Assembly (NCBI GenBank): GCA_016931935.1
Contig: JAFGDW010000166.1
Coordinates: 1-51,008 of the forward strand
Length of the DNA stretch: 51,008 bases
Source: Candidatus Zhuqueibacterota bacterium
GTDB taxonomy: Bacteria > Zhuqueibacterota > Zhuqueibacteria > Thermofontimicrobiales > Thiofontviventaceae
Reading direction: 5' to 3'
Below, piece by piece: positions 1-9,471 of this stretch. The position numbers were made by a program, and so were the translations under genes. A model generated the notes under the pieces. That model did not search any database, was not told where the DNA came from, and saw nothing but the letters and a program-made list of their open reading frames with translations. Numbering within the stretch: position 1 is the first letter of the stretch; each line of letters begins with the position of its first letter.

Positions 1-36
1 GATTCACAGGATTTGTATAATCTCTTCCTCTAAGAA

Positions 37-61
37 ATCCTGTTCATCCTGTTATCCTGTC
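37..61. repeat. Short tandem CCTGTT-type repeat
   Basis: Three imperfect direct copies of an ATCCTGTT-like unit follow one another here, just before the first gene. Such strings often turn up in intergenic DNA. No function is evident, and the left edge of the element may lie outside the window. Confidence 0.4.
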
Positions 62-105
62 TAATTTTTTTAATTCTGGTTTATCCATGTTAGGAGAGAT
101 CAATT

Positions 106-618
106 ATGAAATATTCGACTATTGTTTTTGCATTTACGATAGTGCTGCTAGTTTCATTTTGTTCCCGTAAAGATGAGAATCAGAAAAAAGAACAACTTGA
201 AGAACACAGTTTATCAATGGATGAATCCGTTCAACAGCCGTGGATTCATTTGAATATCGATTCGTTAGCTACCACCATCGATCAATTTATTACAGAAGCT
301 GCACTGTCACCCAACGATCTCGAAAAACGCAAGCAACTAGTCTCTTATGCTATTGATCAGGCCAATCATATAATTTATGCAACCGGAACCGGAATTCCTC
401 AGCAACAGGCTGCATCACCTTCAATCGCGCTCAACTACGCGAAAAAGGCTGCGAAAATGGAGGCGCTGCGCTGGGCAACTTATATTAATCAGTGGCGAAC
501 CGATATTTCTTATAGTCCATTTGGTTCTGATATTTCAATAAATGCCAACGGACAAATTTTAAAAGAAATCGTTCAGCCCGATAATAGTGTCAAAGTGCTT
601 ATTTATATGAAATATTAA
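106..618 (+). CDS. Small putative lipoprotein of unknown function
   Basis: This 170-aa protein has an N-terminal hydrophobic stretch (about residues 3-19) ending in a lipobox-like VSFC, so Cys19 would be lipidated and the protein anchored in a membrane facing the periplasm. A charged, probably disordered linker follows (residues 20-45), then a mostly helical domain containing a Tyr-Ala-Lys-Lys-Ala segment, and a C-terminal strand-rich end. A good AGGAG-type ribosome site lies about 8 nt before the ATG. I do not recognise the family. The next gene, a hybrid histidine kinase, starts 456 bp downstream, so they are unlikely to be tightly co-transcribed. Confidence 0.7.
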   Translation: MKYSTIVFAFTIVLLVSFCSRKDENQKKEQLEEHSLSMDESVQQPWIHLNIDSLATTIDQFITEAALSPNDLEKRKQLVSYAIDQANHIIYATGTGIPQQQAASPSIALNYAKKAAKMEALRWATYINQWRTDISYSPFGSDISINANGQILKEIVQPDNSVKVLIYMKY

Positions 619-1074
619 CTATTGAACTTACGCAGTTACACTAATTTCATCTTATTCTTTCTACTATCCAATTTACTCCATAACATCGTTAATATTAATT
701 CCGATATTTTTTTGTTGGAGTAATACGCCTTATTTTTTATTACCTTCCCGTTGTATTACGGTTAAACTTCTTTTGAGCATTGCCGATATTTTTTTTGTTA
801 TCCCTTAATTTATTGTATGTATCTAAATTTGCCGGCAGTGAAAAAATGTTTTCCCGATAGCACGCAATTATGCAAAAGGGCAATGCATTTTTTTAGTGCA
901 CGCCGCCTAAATTTCATGATCGTTCATTTTGAGTAATTGTCATTCCAGAAACGCAAGCCTGGTCACAAGATGGATGATAATAAATACAATGCCATTAATA
1001 ATCGACACATTCTACCTAATTCTACCAATTGTATCAGAAAAGGCCCTTTCCTAAATAATGCGTAAGGTTGTATT
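619..1074. other. Intergenic region without recognised genes
   Basis: These 456 bp are AT-rich and stop-dense. Two similar short strings containing CCGATATTTTTTT occur near 700 and 783. I see no convincing terminator, RNA gene or coding region. The promoter of the kinase cluster presumably lies here, but I cannot place it. Confidence 0.4.
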
Positions 1075-3450
1075 ATGCGAGAGAACGGAATTAAAGATTC
1101 ACCTGCCAGATCGCTATATCCGCTTGAGACAATATTTAAGTTGTTAGATAACTTTGATGATATAATCATCGTTGTTGATAATTTATCATGCATAGTATAT
1201 TTTAATTTATATGCCAAAAATACATTGTTTGATGAAATCGGTGTTCGTCTCCCTATACAGTTTTCCAATGTATTTGGTATAAATCTGTTTGAGTTAACTC
1301 CTAATAATCATGAGTTTCTCGAGGTGACAATAAATAATAAACAATTAAAATATAAATATAATATAACACGTCTTTCCGAAACTTATCAATGTATCGTCCT
1401 TAAACCCGTCACATTAGTGACACAAATTGAATTTCTAAAATCGCGTATCGATGAAATTTATAATTTCCTGCCAAGCGCAGTACTTACGATTGATAATAAA
1501 GGGATTGTAACCGGATGGAACAAGCGCGCCGCAGCCATGTTCAGTATTGAAGCGGCTGAAATAATCGGGAAGAATATTTCCAATTTCAGGGAAATCTCGA
1601 CTGATTTATTTAAGACGGCCGAAAATGCTGAATGTAAAATATTTACGCGAACCGGAATTGAAAAATTAGTTGTTCGCAATACTGCATTTCTTAAAGATGC
1701 TAATGGCGTTGTAAATGGCACCATTGTTACACTCGAAGATTTATCAAATATAATTGAAATAAAGGATGAACTTGAACGGGCACAACATGATCGTGCGACA
1801 GTCATTGAAGAGCTGGAATCTACGAATCAACAATTAGAACGTGCTATTGCCCGCGCGAATCAAATGGCACTAGCAGCAGAATTAGCAAATATTTCGAAAT
1901 CAGAATTTTTGGCAAACATGAGTCATGAAATTCGAACCCCAATGAACGGGATTATCGGATTAACAGACTTGCTATTTGATACTGAATTGACCAATGTCCA
2001 GTCTCAATATCTGGCCATGCTTAAAAATAGTGCATCACAATTATTATCCTTATTAAATGATATTCTGGATTTCTCAAAAATTGAAGCCGGCCAGTTAGAC
2101 CTTGAAAGCATAGAATTTAATTTGTACGATATTGTTGAAAATATCAGTGATATAATTATTCAGAAAATTGAAGAAAAAAACCTTGAGCTCAATATTTTTA
2201 TACATACGGGAACACCACGATTTTTAATGGGTGATCCATCCCGTCTCCGACAAATTCTTGTAAATTTGGTTAGTAATGGAATTAAATTCACTGATAAAGG
2301 CGATATTACAATTGAAGTTAAGCTGGAAAGCCGTCACGACGAAAAGGTGAAGTTACATTTCATTGTTGCAGATACGGGTATCGGAATTCCTCAAAATCGT
2401 CAAAAGGCAATTTTTAAAAGTTTCACTCAAGCGGATAGCTCCACTACACGAAAATATGGCGGTACCGGACTTGGGCTTACTATCTCGAAACAACTAGTCA
2501 AAATGATGGATGGTGATATTTGGGTTGAAAGTAAATTGGAGAAAGGTAGTAAATTTCATTTTACTGTAACGTTGCCAGAGCGAGCTGCAAACACAAACGA
2601 AAGCATGATTATTACTCACCATCTGAAAGGATTAAAAGTACTGGCAGTTGATGATAATTCAACAAACCTTTTAATATTAAATGAAATGTTAAAATCGTTT
2701 TCCTGCACTCCCACGCTCTTCGATAAACCGGATGATTTAATTGATCACTTAAATCAAGGACATGGTTGCAATTTAATTATAACTGATTTTAAAATGCCAG
2801 CAATGAGCGGGGATCAGTTAATTAGGAAAATTCGTGAGCATAAGACTTATAGCGCAATTCCGATACTGTTGCTTACGTCTGTCGGACGGAATAAAAAATT
2901 ATCTGAAATTGAAAAACTTGGGGCCATTTCTACGCTCACAAAACCTGTGAAGCGCGCACAGCTATTGGATGCTATTAATCAAAGTATTGGAAAAAAATCC
3001 AATTTACCGGAGACTCAGTCAAGGCAGGAAAGTTCGTCAATTAGCCGGTTAGCTGCTCTGGGTGATACTGTGCGAATTCTACTTGTTGAAGACAATATAA
3101 TCAATCAAAAAGTAACGACAGCCTTGCTAAAAAAGACAGGTATTCCGATTGATATTGCCGGAGATGGTAAAATTGCTTTGGAAACCTTAAAAAAACAACG
3201 TTATGATGTCATTATCATGGATGTGCAAATGCCTAATATGGATGGTTTTACAGCAACCTATAAAATTCGCACCGAATTAAATATGAATACTATTCCGATT
3301 ATAGCAATGACTGCGCATGCAATGAAAGGTGACAGGGAAAAATGTCTTGAAGCTGGCATGAATGATTATATCTCCAAGCCGATTGAATCCGAAGAGTTAT
3401 TTCAAAAATTGTCCGACTGGTTGAACAAAACTAAGAAAAAGGAAATTTGA
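1075..3450 (+). CDS. Cytoplasmic hybrid histidine kinase (PAS-PAS-HisKA-HATPase-REC-REC)
   Basis: This 791-aa sensor kinase has no membrane segment and is probably soluble. Two PAS-like sensor regions (about 17-115 and 128-235) lead through a coiled coil to a HisKA dimerisation domain, whose phospho-acceptor is His284 in [12 protein letters not shown]. The HATPase domain (about 390-505) has an intact N box (NLVSNGIKFT), G1 (DTGIGI) and G2 ([10 protein letters not shown]). Two receiver domains follow (about 519-640 and 667-790), both with the acidic pair, the phospho-acceptor Asp (TDFKMP and MDVQMP) and the conserved Lys. An AAGG ribosome site precedes the ATG. It is first of four hybrid kinases in the same orientation; the C-terminal receiver closely resembles those of the second and fourth, pointing to duplication. 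The signal sensed is unknown. Confidence 0.93.
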   Translation: MRENGIKDSPARSLYPLETIFKLLDNFDDIIIVVDNLSCIVYFNLYAKNTLFDEIGVRLPIQFSNVFGINLFELTPNNHEFLEVTINNKQLKYKYNITRLSETYQCIVLKPVTLVTQIEFLKSRIDEIYNFLPSAVLTIDNKGIVTGWNKRAAAMFSIEAAEIIGKNISNFREISTDLFKTAENAECKIFTRTGIEKLVVRNTAFLKDANGVVNGTIVTLEDLSNIIEIKDELERAQHDRATVIEELESTNQQLERAIARANQMALAAELANISKSEFLANMSHEIRTPMNGIIGLTDLLFDTELTNVQSQYLAMLKNSASQLLSLLNDILDFSKIEAGQLDLESIEFNLYDIVENISDIIIQKIEEKNLELNIFIHTGTPRFLMGDPSRLRQILVNLVSNGIKFTDKGDITIEVKLESRHDEKVKLHFIVADTGIGIPQNRQKAIFKSFTQADSSTTRKYGGTGLGLTISKQLVKMMDGDIWVESKLEKGSKFHFTVTLPERAANTNESMIITHHLKGLKVLAVDDNSTNLLILNEMLKSFSCTPTLFDKPDDLIDHLNQGHGCNLIITDFKMPAMSGDQLIRKIREHKTYSAIPILLLTSVGRNKKLSEIEKLGAISTLTKPVKRAQLLDAINQSIGKKSNLPETQSRQESSSISRLAALGDTVRILLVEDNIINQKVTTALLKKTGIPIDIAGDGKIALETLKKQRYDVIIMDVQMPNMDGFTATYKIRTELNMNTIPIIAMTAHAMKGDREKCLEAGMNDYISKPIESEELFQKLSDWLNKTKKKEI

Positions 3451-3626
3451 GCGTACTGGTGTCCACTTGGCTAAAGGCTTGCCCGCTTTGATCTGCATAC
3501 CAAATGTCGCATTAAATTTTCGGTAGATTTTTCATTGTTGTTTTGCATGATACTTAACCAAGAGATGAAATACGTTTATTTGATCGATAGAATTTATTAT
3601 AATTTTCCCCGAATTGGAGGATCTTT

Positions 3627-5240
3627 ATGGATTCAACATATTCTTCAAGCGCTAAAATTGATGTGACGACTGAAGATGCTCAATTAGAACACGTGCTTGA
3701 ACGTACTAACCAAATGTTGGTCAACGCTGAAGTTGATAATTATGCTACAAAAATATTTCTAAAAAATATGAGTCACAAAGTCCGTACATCCATGAATGGT
3801 ATTCTAGGTTTTGTAGATTTAATTTTTCATAGCGAGTTGACAGGTAAACAACATCGATATCTCGAATTAGTAAAAAATAGTGCATATGAATTGTTGATTT
3901 ACCTTGATGATCATATTGATTTGTCCCAAATTGAAATTGAACAATATAAAACATCTTCCGTTACGTTCAATTTAATCACATTATTGGAAACAGTTGTTGA
4001 CCTTCTTTATCAGCAACTTCATGAAAAATCGATACAATTGCATCTTCACGTAGAGAAGAACGTACCGGCGTATGTTATGGGCGATGCAGAGCGTTTAATT
4101 CGGACATTTATAAATTTGTTATCAAAATCTCATGATGGATCGACACTGAATGATGTTGTTATTAACGTCTCGGTGGCAGATTGTTCATCTAAGTATATCA
4201 CACTAGCGTTTTGGATATACAATTCCGATGGCAAAATGTTAATCGCTCCCGAATTGAATAGCTATACTGCGGTTGAATCACCTATGGGAAATCGTGTTCA
4301 TCCTGGTCATAACCTTGGGCTGGCAATTGCTAGTTATTTTATTCAATCTCAAAATGGTAGTTTATATGGCAGGCGTCAGGAAAATTATGGCACAAATTTT
4401 TATTTTACTATAAAATTACCGCTTGCAACCAACGAAAGTCAATTATCAGGAAATCCAAAGACTCCGATATCAGAAAAAAATATTTTAATAGTAGCAGATA
4501 ATTCCATTAATAGTGCAATCATCGAAAAATCATTTTCAGCTCAAGCCAAACAAATTACCATAGCAAATGAAAATGATAATATTTCAAATCTGTTAGATAC
4601 CAAAGAAGTCGATTTAATCATAATTGATATATCCAGAAGTTCGCAATTTGCATCAACTGTCTTTTCTGAAATTTTGAAACGGTCATATTTAATTCCAAAA
4701 ACAGTAGTCCTTATTGATCGTGACACCCCCTATTTTAAATCGTTTCCTGAATTTGAACAATTGAATACTATTTTTAAGCCATGCAAATGCCATCAGGTCA
4801 GCAATGCTATTTCCAGGGTTACAGATGATAATTATAATTATTCAATCCAAAAACAAACGTATAGCAACTATAATCAAAAACGAATATTACTCGTTGAAGA
4901 TATTCTGGTCAACCAGATACTGGCTAAAACGCTTCTAAAAGATACTGGAATTTTAATCGATGTGGCTGAAGATGGCGAAAAGGCACTTCAGGCACTTGAA
5001 AATAATGAGTACGACCTGGTGCTTATGGATGTTCAAATGCCACTCATGGATGGAATAACAGCAACCAAGATAATTCGAAATGAAATGAACTTGAAAGATA
5101 TTCCGATTATTGCAATGACCGCCCAGATAATGACTGAAGACAAAGAAATGTGTATGGATGCAGGTATGAATGACTACATCTCCAAACCTATAAGAAATGA
5201 TGAATTACATGAAATTTTGCAAAAATGGCTTAAAAAATAG
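3627..5240 (+). CDS. Degenerate hybrid histidine kinase (probable pseudokinase) with intact C-terminal receiver
   Basis: This 537-aa protein is laid out like its neighbours: HisKA (about 40-105), HATPase-like (145-270), a receiver-like domain (282-395) and a receiver (416-537). The H box reads NMSHKVRTSMNG, so His50 is kept but the usual Glu and Pro are replaced. In the ATPase domain the N box reads NLLSKSHDGST, losing the second Asn that binds Mg-ATP; the DxGxG motif is replaced by NSDGK, and only NLGLAIA remains of the G2 box. The middle receiver has lost one residue of the acidic pair (VADNS), while the last one is intact (VEDI, MDVQMP, SKPI). A perfect GGAGG site precedes the start and the frame is open throughout. 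It may accept or relay phosphate, or form heterodimers, rather than autophosphorylate. Confidence 0.88.
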   Translation: MDSTYSSSAKIDVTTEDAQLEHVLERTNQMLVNAEVDNYATKIFLKNMSHKVRTSMNGILGFVDLIFHSELTGKQHRYLELVKNSAYELLIYLDDHIDLSQIEIEQYKTSSVTFNLITLLETVVDLLYQQLHEKSIQLHLHVEKNVPAYVMGDAERLIRTFINLLSKSHDGSTLNDVVINVSVADCSSKYITLAFWIYNSDGKMLIAPELNSYTAVESPMGNRVHPGHNLGLAIASYFIQSQNGSLYGRRQENYGTNFYFTIKLPLATNESQLSGNPKTPISEKNILIVADNSINSAIIEKSFSAQAKQITIANENDNISNLLDTKEVDLIIIDISRSSQFASTVFSEILKRSYLIPKTVVLIDRDTPYFKSFPEFEQLNTIFKPCKCHQVSNAISRVTDDNYNYSIQKQTYSNYNQKRILLVEDILVNQILAKTLLKDTGILIDVAEDGEKALQALENNEYDLVLMDVQMPLMDGITATKIIRNEMNLKDIPIIAMTAQIMTEDKEMCMDAGMNDYISKPIRNDELHEILQKWLKK

Positions 5241-5297
5241 TATTAATAATCAGCAAATCGTTGATTGCAAAATTCGGGAGCCAATCATTTTTCAATT

Positions 5298-8200
5298 ATG
5301 CTGAATTTTCTACAAAAATATCGAATCAAACATAGAATAATATTTCTATCAATCGCCTCATTTAGTTCATTTTTATTTATTCTGATTGTGAGCTGGTACT
5401 TCGCACGATCAAATAGAATGTTTCTAAAAAATGATGCGATGGAATATATTGCTGGTGTTGAATTATGCAGAGATATGGATCGTACTATTACCGAGGTACA
5501 TCATTCCTTTCAAAGCTATTTTTACATAAAATCTGCACAGCAAACTCAAAAAGCGGATTCTCTGAACCTTGAATTTAGTCAATTGCTAAATCGTGGTTTA
5601 AAAATAAGCACGCTTAATATTGATAACATCTCAAAAATTCAATTGCTTTACGATCGGTATTATAATGCAGGAATTACACTATGTAATTCATTCGCTGAAA
5701 ACCAAACAAACGTAAATGATTTAACCAAAATACAAAATTTTAATTTTCTGTACTCGAAAGCAAAGAATGTAATTGCTGAAATTATTGGTGAACAAGAAGC
5801 CAGAATGCGAATTGCATTTGAAAATACGCAAAATAGTTACGGATATTCAACCTATTACATCAGTGCAATTATTTTTGTTATTATTGTTGTGTTTTCAGTT
5901 TTTTCTTATTATCTGACGCGATCAATCATTAATCCTTTAAGAGAAGTTGTTGATGCCGCCAATAAGCTTGCAAATGGGGATATTGATGTTATCCTTGAAA
6001 TTAATTCACAAGATGAAATTAGTGAATTGAAACAAGCATTTGCTTCATTGATTAATGTAACACATTATCTGACAGATGCTGCAAATGCTATCGGACAAGG
6101 AAATTACACTCATCCAATAAAGCCTCGCGGTAGGCGCGACAAATTGGGACAAGCACTTCTGTCGATGCAGAAGAATTTGGTGGAAATGTCGGATGAAACA
6201 AAATCGCAAAACTGGTTGAAAACAGGTTTAGCAGAATTAAATGACAGTACACAGGGTGTCCAAAAAGTATCGGAACTGGCGCAAAATATCATTACATTTT
6301 TGTGTAATTACATGAAAGTTCAAATTGGCGCTATTTATTTGTTTGAGAAAAACGAAGTATTAAAATTGACTGGTACGTATGCCTATAATTCACGCAAACA
6401 GCTATCCGATGAATTCCGAATTGGTGAGGGGATAATCGGACAGGCGGCAATGGAAAAGCAACATATATTGATAACAAATGTTCCTGAAAACTATTCAGTC
6501 ATTTCGTCCGGATTAGGCGAAGCTGTACCAAGACATTTGGTTGTGCTTCCGTTTTACTTTGAAAACCAGTTGATTGGTGTGTTGGAACTCGGTTCGTTCG
6601 AGTCATTTGACAATATAATGATCGAATTCCTGAAACAGACGGCTGAAAAAATCGCAATTGCAATTCATACATCCCAATCGCAACACCAGGTAAAAGAGTT
6701 ATTGCATAAATATCAACTTCAGGCGAAAAAACTTGAAGAACAACAAGAAGTTATGAAACAGATAAACGAAGAGCTGGAAGAACAGACACGGTATCTGAAG
6801 GAATCAGAAGCGCGACTGCAGTTACAACAACAGGAGCTACAACAAACAAATGACGCGCTGGAAGATAAGACTCAGGAACTTGAACGCCAAAAAGCAGACA
6901 TTCAGAAAAAAAATCAGCAGCTTGAAGAAACACGGCAGTTGTTGGAAATGAAGGCAAAGGATCTGGAATTGACAAGTCGCTTTAAATCCGAATTTTTAGC
7001 TAACATGTCACATGAACTTCGGACACCATTAAACAGCCTATTAATTTTATCTAAATTGCTTCAGGATAATAAAGACGGAAACCTGACTGATAAACAAATT
7101 GAATTTGCAAAAACGATTCACGGTGCCGGCAGCGATTTACTTATGCTCATAAATGATATTCTGGATTTGAGCAAAGTTGAGTCCGGAAAAATGGATATCA
7201 ATATTGATCATGTAAATGTAGCCGAATTTGTTGATAATATAAAACGTATTTTTACACATGTTGCAGAAGATAAAGGTTTATACTTTAAAACTGAAATTGA
7301 TCCCAATCTACCTAAAATAGTGCAAACCGATAAATTCAGGGTTGAACAAATTATCCGCAATTTTATGTCGAATGCGTTCAAATTCACATCAAATGGCGGA
7401 GTTACGCTGCATCTATTTACATCAACAACTAACTCAGATGATGATTCAGAAATAATTCCACGCATTTCCATTGCAGTTGCGGATTCAGGTAAAGGCATTG
7501 CTAAAGATAAGCAGAAACTGATTTTTGAAGCATTTCAGCAGGAAGATGGCACCACCAGCAGAAAATATGGTGGAACCGGTTTGGGCTTATCGATTTCCAA
7601 GGAATTAGCACGACTACTTGATGGTGAAATTACTATCGAAAGCGAATCAGGAAAAGGCAGCACATTTACACTACACATACCTATTACCTGGAGAAAAGGA
7701 AATGTCGATTCTATTGCATCTTTAATTGAAAAAACGGACAAAAATGAAGCCGAAATACCTATTACAATTGTTGATGATACCCATCTCTCAAAAGATTCAC
7801 TCAATGCCAAGCAGCCAATTACAGGAGAAGTCTCTCCAATAAACGATGACCGGAATAACTTGACAATTGATGATAAGACGTTATTAATCATCGATGATGA
7901 TGATAATTCTATCGATCTCATTTCAAATTATGCCCATGAAAAAGAATACAAATGCCTGGTCGCGAAAACCGGTCAAGACGGCGTTGCACTTGCACAACGC
8001 TATCAACCAAATGCAATTATTCTTGATATTGGTCTCCCTGTTCAGGATGGAATCGAAGTTTTATCTGAACTGAAAGATGATTCAAAAACACGTCATATAC
8101 CGGTTCACTTGATTTCCGGTTCGGAAAAGTTCGACGAATCACGGCGAATGGGATCGATTGGTTTCCTTCAAAAGCCAGCATCAGTTGAATCACTCAACCT

Positions 8201-9038
8201 GGCATTTACACGAATGGAAGGCGTGTTTTCAAAACAAATAAAAAAATTACTGATTATTGAAGATGATATTGTTTTGCAAAAAAGTATGATTGAATTGGTT
8301 GATGATAAAGATATCCAAACCGCAGGTGTCACAACCGGCGAAGATGCGCTAAAATTGCTACGTGAAGAGACATTCGATTGCATGGTCGTTGATTTGGGAT
8401 TGAATGATATGTCAGGCTTTGAATTGATCCGGCAGGTACGTGAGGATGAAGCGATTCCTGAAATGCCAATTATTGTCCATACTGGCCGAGACCTGACGGT
8501 AGATGAAAAAAGCATGCTTAATGAATATGCTGAACGAATCATAATAAAAGGCACAGATTCTCTGGAACACTTACTTGACGAGACAGCCTTGTTTCTACAC
8601 CGAGTTGAAGCCGATTTGGCTCCGAATAAACAAAAAGTTATTCGCATGCTTCATGAAAAAGAAATGGTATTTGAAGACAAAACTTTTTTGATTGTTGATG
8701 ATGACATGCGAAATGTATTTGCCTTGACTCACATCATTGAGGGTAAAGGTGCCAAAGTAGTGGTTGGAAAAAATGGCAGAGAGGGTTTATCACAACTGGA
8801 CGAACATCCGGAAATTGATATTGTACTTATGGATATTATGATGCCTGAAATGGATGGCTATGAAGCAATGCGGCACATCCGTATGCTTGAACGATTCAAA
8901 TCGTTGCCGATCATCGCATTGACAGCCAACATAATGAAAGAGGATCGGGAGAAATGTATTGAAGCTGGGGCAAATGATTATATGGCAAAACCAATTCAGG
9001 AAGATAAATTACTTGCCTTGATCAAAAAATGGCTTTGA
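5298..9038 (+). CDS. Membrane-bound hybrid histidine kinase (TM-HAMP-GAF-HisKA-HATPase-3xREC)
   Basis: This is a sensor of about 1246 aa. TM1 (about 13-35) and TM2 (about 185-208) flank a helical extracytoplasmic domain of about 150 residues. Next come a HAMP domain with a probable second HAMP-like segment (209-300), a GAF domain (310-458), a Gln/Glu-rich coiled coil (461-565), HisKA with His572 in NMSHELRTPLNS, and HATPase with NFMSNAFKFT, DSGKGI and GGTGLGLSIS. Three receivers follow (858-975, 982-1100, 1128-1246), each with a phosphorylatable Asp. I chose the ATG at 5298; a TTG at 5265 is in frame but has no ribosome site. The gene follows the pseudokinase by 57 bp, so they could be co-transcribed. 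The architecture resembles other large multi-receiver hybrid kinases. Confidence 0.92.
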   Translation: MLNFLQKYRIKHRIIFLSIASFSSFLFILIVSWYFARSNRMFLKNDAMEYIAGVELCRDMDRTITEVHHSFQSYFYIKSAQQTQKADSLNLEFSQLLNRGLKISTLNIDNISKIQLLYDRYYNAGITLCNSFAENQTNVNDLTKIQNFNFLYSKAKNVIAEIIGEQEARMRIAFENTQNSYGYSTYYISAIIFVIIVVFSVFSYYLTRSIINPLREVVDAANKLANGDIDVILEINSQDEISELKQAFASLINVTHYLTDAANAIGQGNYTHPIKPRGRRDKLGQALLSMQKNLVEMSDETKSQNWLKTGLAELNDSTQGVQKVSELAQNIITFLCNYMKVQIGAIYLFEKNEVLKLTGTYAYNSRKQLSDEFRIGEGIIGQAAMEKQHILITNVPENYSVISSGLGEAVPRHLVVLPFYFENQLIGVLELGSFESFDNIMIEFLKQTAEKIAIAIHTSQSQHQVKELLHKYQLQAKKLEEQQEVMKQINEELEEQTRYLKESEARLQLQQQELQQTNDALEDKTQELERQKADIQKKNQQLEETRQLLEMKAKDLELTSRFKSEFLANMSHELRTPLNSLLILSKLLQDNKDGNLTDKQIEFAKTIHGAGSDLLMLINDILDLSKVESGKMDINIDHVNVAEFVDNIKRIFTHVAEDKGLYFKTEIDPNLPKIVQTDKFRVEQIIRNFMSNAFKFTSNGGVTLHLFTSTTNSDDDSEIIPRISIAVADSGKGIAKDKQKLIFEAFQQEDGTTSRKYGGTGLGLSISKELARLLDGEITIESESGKGSTFTLHIPITWRKGNVDSIASLIEKTDKNEAEIPITIVDDTHLSKDSLNAKQPITGEVSPINDDRNNLTIDDKTLLIIDDDDNSIDLISNYAHEKEYKCLVAKTGQDGVALAQRYQPNAIILDIGLPVQDGIEVLSELKDDSKTRHIPVHLISGSEKFDESRRMGSIGFLQKPASVESLNLAFTRMEGVFSKQIKKLLIIEDDIVLQKSMIELVDDKDIQTAGVTTGEDALKLLREETFDCMVVDLGLNDMSGFELIRQVREDEAIPEMPIIVHTGRDLTVDEKSMLNEYAERIIIKGTDSLEHLLDETALFLHRVEADLAPNKQKVIRMLHEKEMVFEDKTFLIVDDDMRNVFALTHIIEGKGAKVVVGKNGREGLSQLDEHPEIDIVLMDIMMPEMDGYEAMRHIRMLERFKSLPIIALTANIMKEDREKCIEAGANDYMAKPIQEDKLLALIKKWL

Positions 9039-9107
9039 TAATAACCGTATTATGGAAAATGGAAATTATTGCCAATTCATAAATCAATCATGAAGTCAAG
9101 GCTGCCA

Positions 9108-9209
9108 CGTCATTCTGAGTCAGCGTATTTTGCTGAGGAAGAATCTCATGCCATGTAACCTTTTGAGGCAAAAGATACTTTGCTCCGCGTTGATTCGTTC
9201 AGAATGACG
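9108..9209. repeat. MITE-like element with 11-bp terminal inverted repeats
   Basis: The 102-bp segment begins with CGTCATTCTGA and ends with its exact reverse complement TCAGAATGACG. Its interior has no credible gene. It lies in the 433-bp gap between the third and fourth kinase genes. The short length, perfect termini and lack of coding sequence fit a non-autonomous mobile repeat. The rest of the gap (9039-9107 and 9210-9471) holds nothing I can name. Confidence 0.6.
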
Positions 9210-9471
9210 ACTAGTTTACTCGGAGTGAAGTATCTTCATCGTCGGCTTTCATTTATAAAACAAACGATACAGGTTATGCGCTTAAATTATGTGAAATCCA
9301 TAAAGGCCCAGCCTGTTTACTTTATTGTATTTCAAGCAAATAAAGCCGGACAGGAAATACACTCCCTTTATCAGAAATAAGTTAAACGTAATGGTATTGA
9401 TTCATAGATAATTCTAATAAATATTGCACCTTTCCAAATCATAAAATGTATTACTAAATAAATGAATAGCT

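Noticed and set aside
1..61. Possible CRISPR-like array from the CCTGTT units at the left end
   Set aside because: The units are adjacent and about 8 bp long, with no spacers. No CRISPR array was found anywhere in the window.
963..1268. 101-codon minus-strand frame overlapping the first kinase gene
   Set aside because: It is antisense to a clear PAS-domain coding region and has no family features.
9180..9380. Open frame of 66 codons on the plus strand between the third and fourth kinase genes
   Set aside because: It begins inside the MITE-like repeat, has a TTG start without a ribosome site, and its product resembles no protein family.
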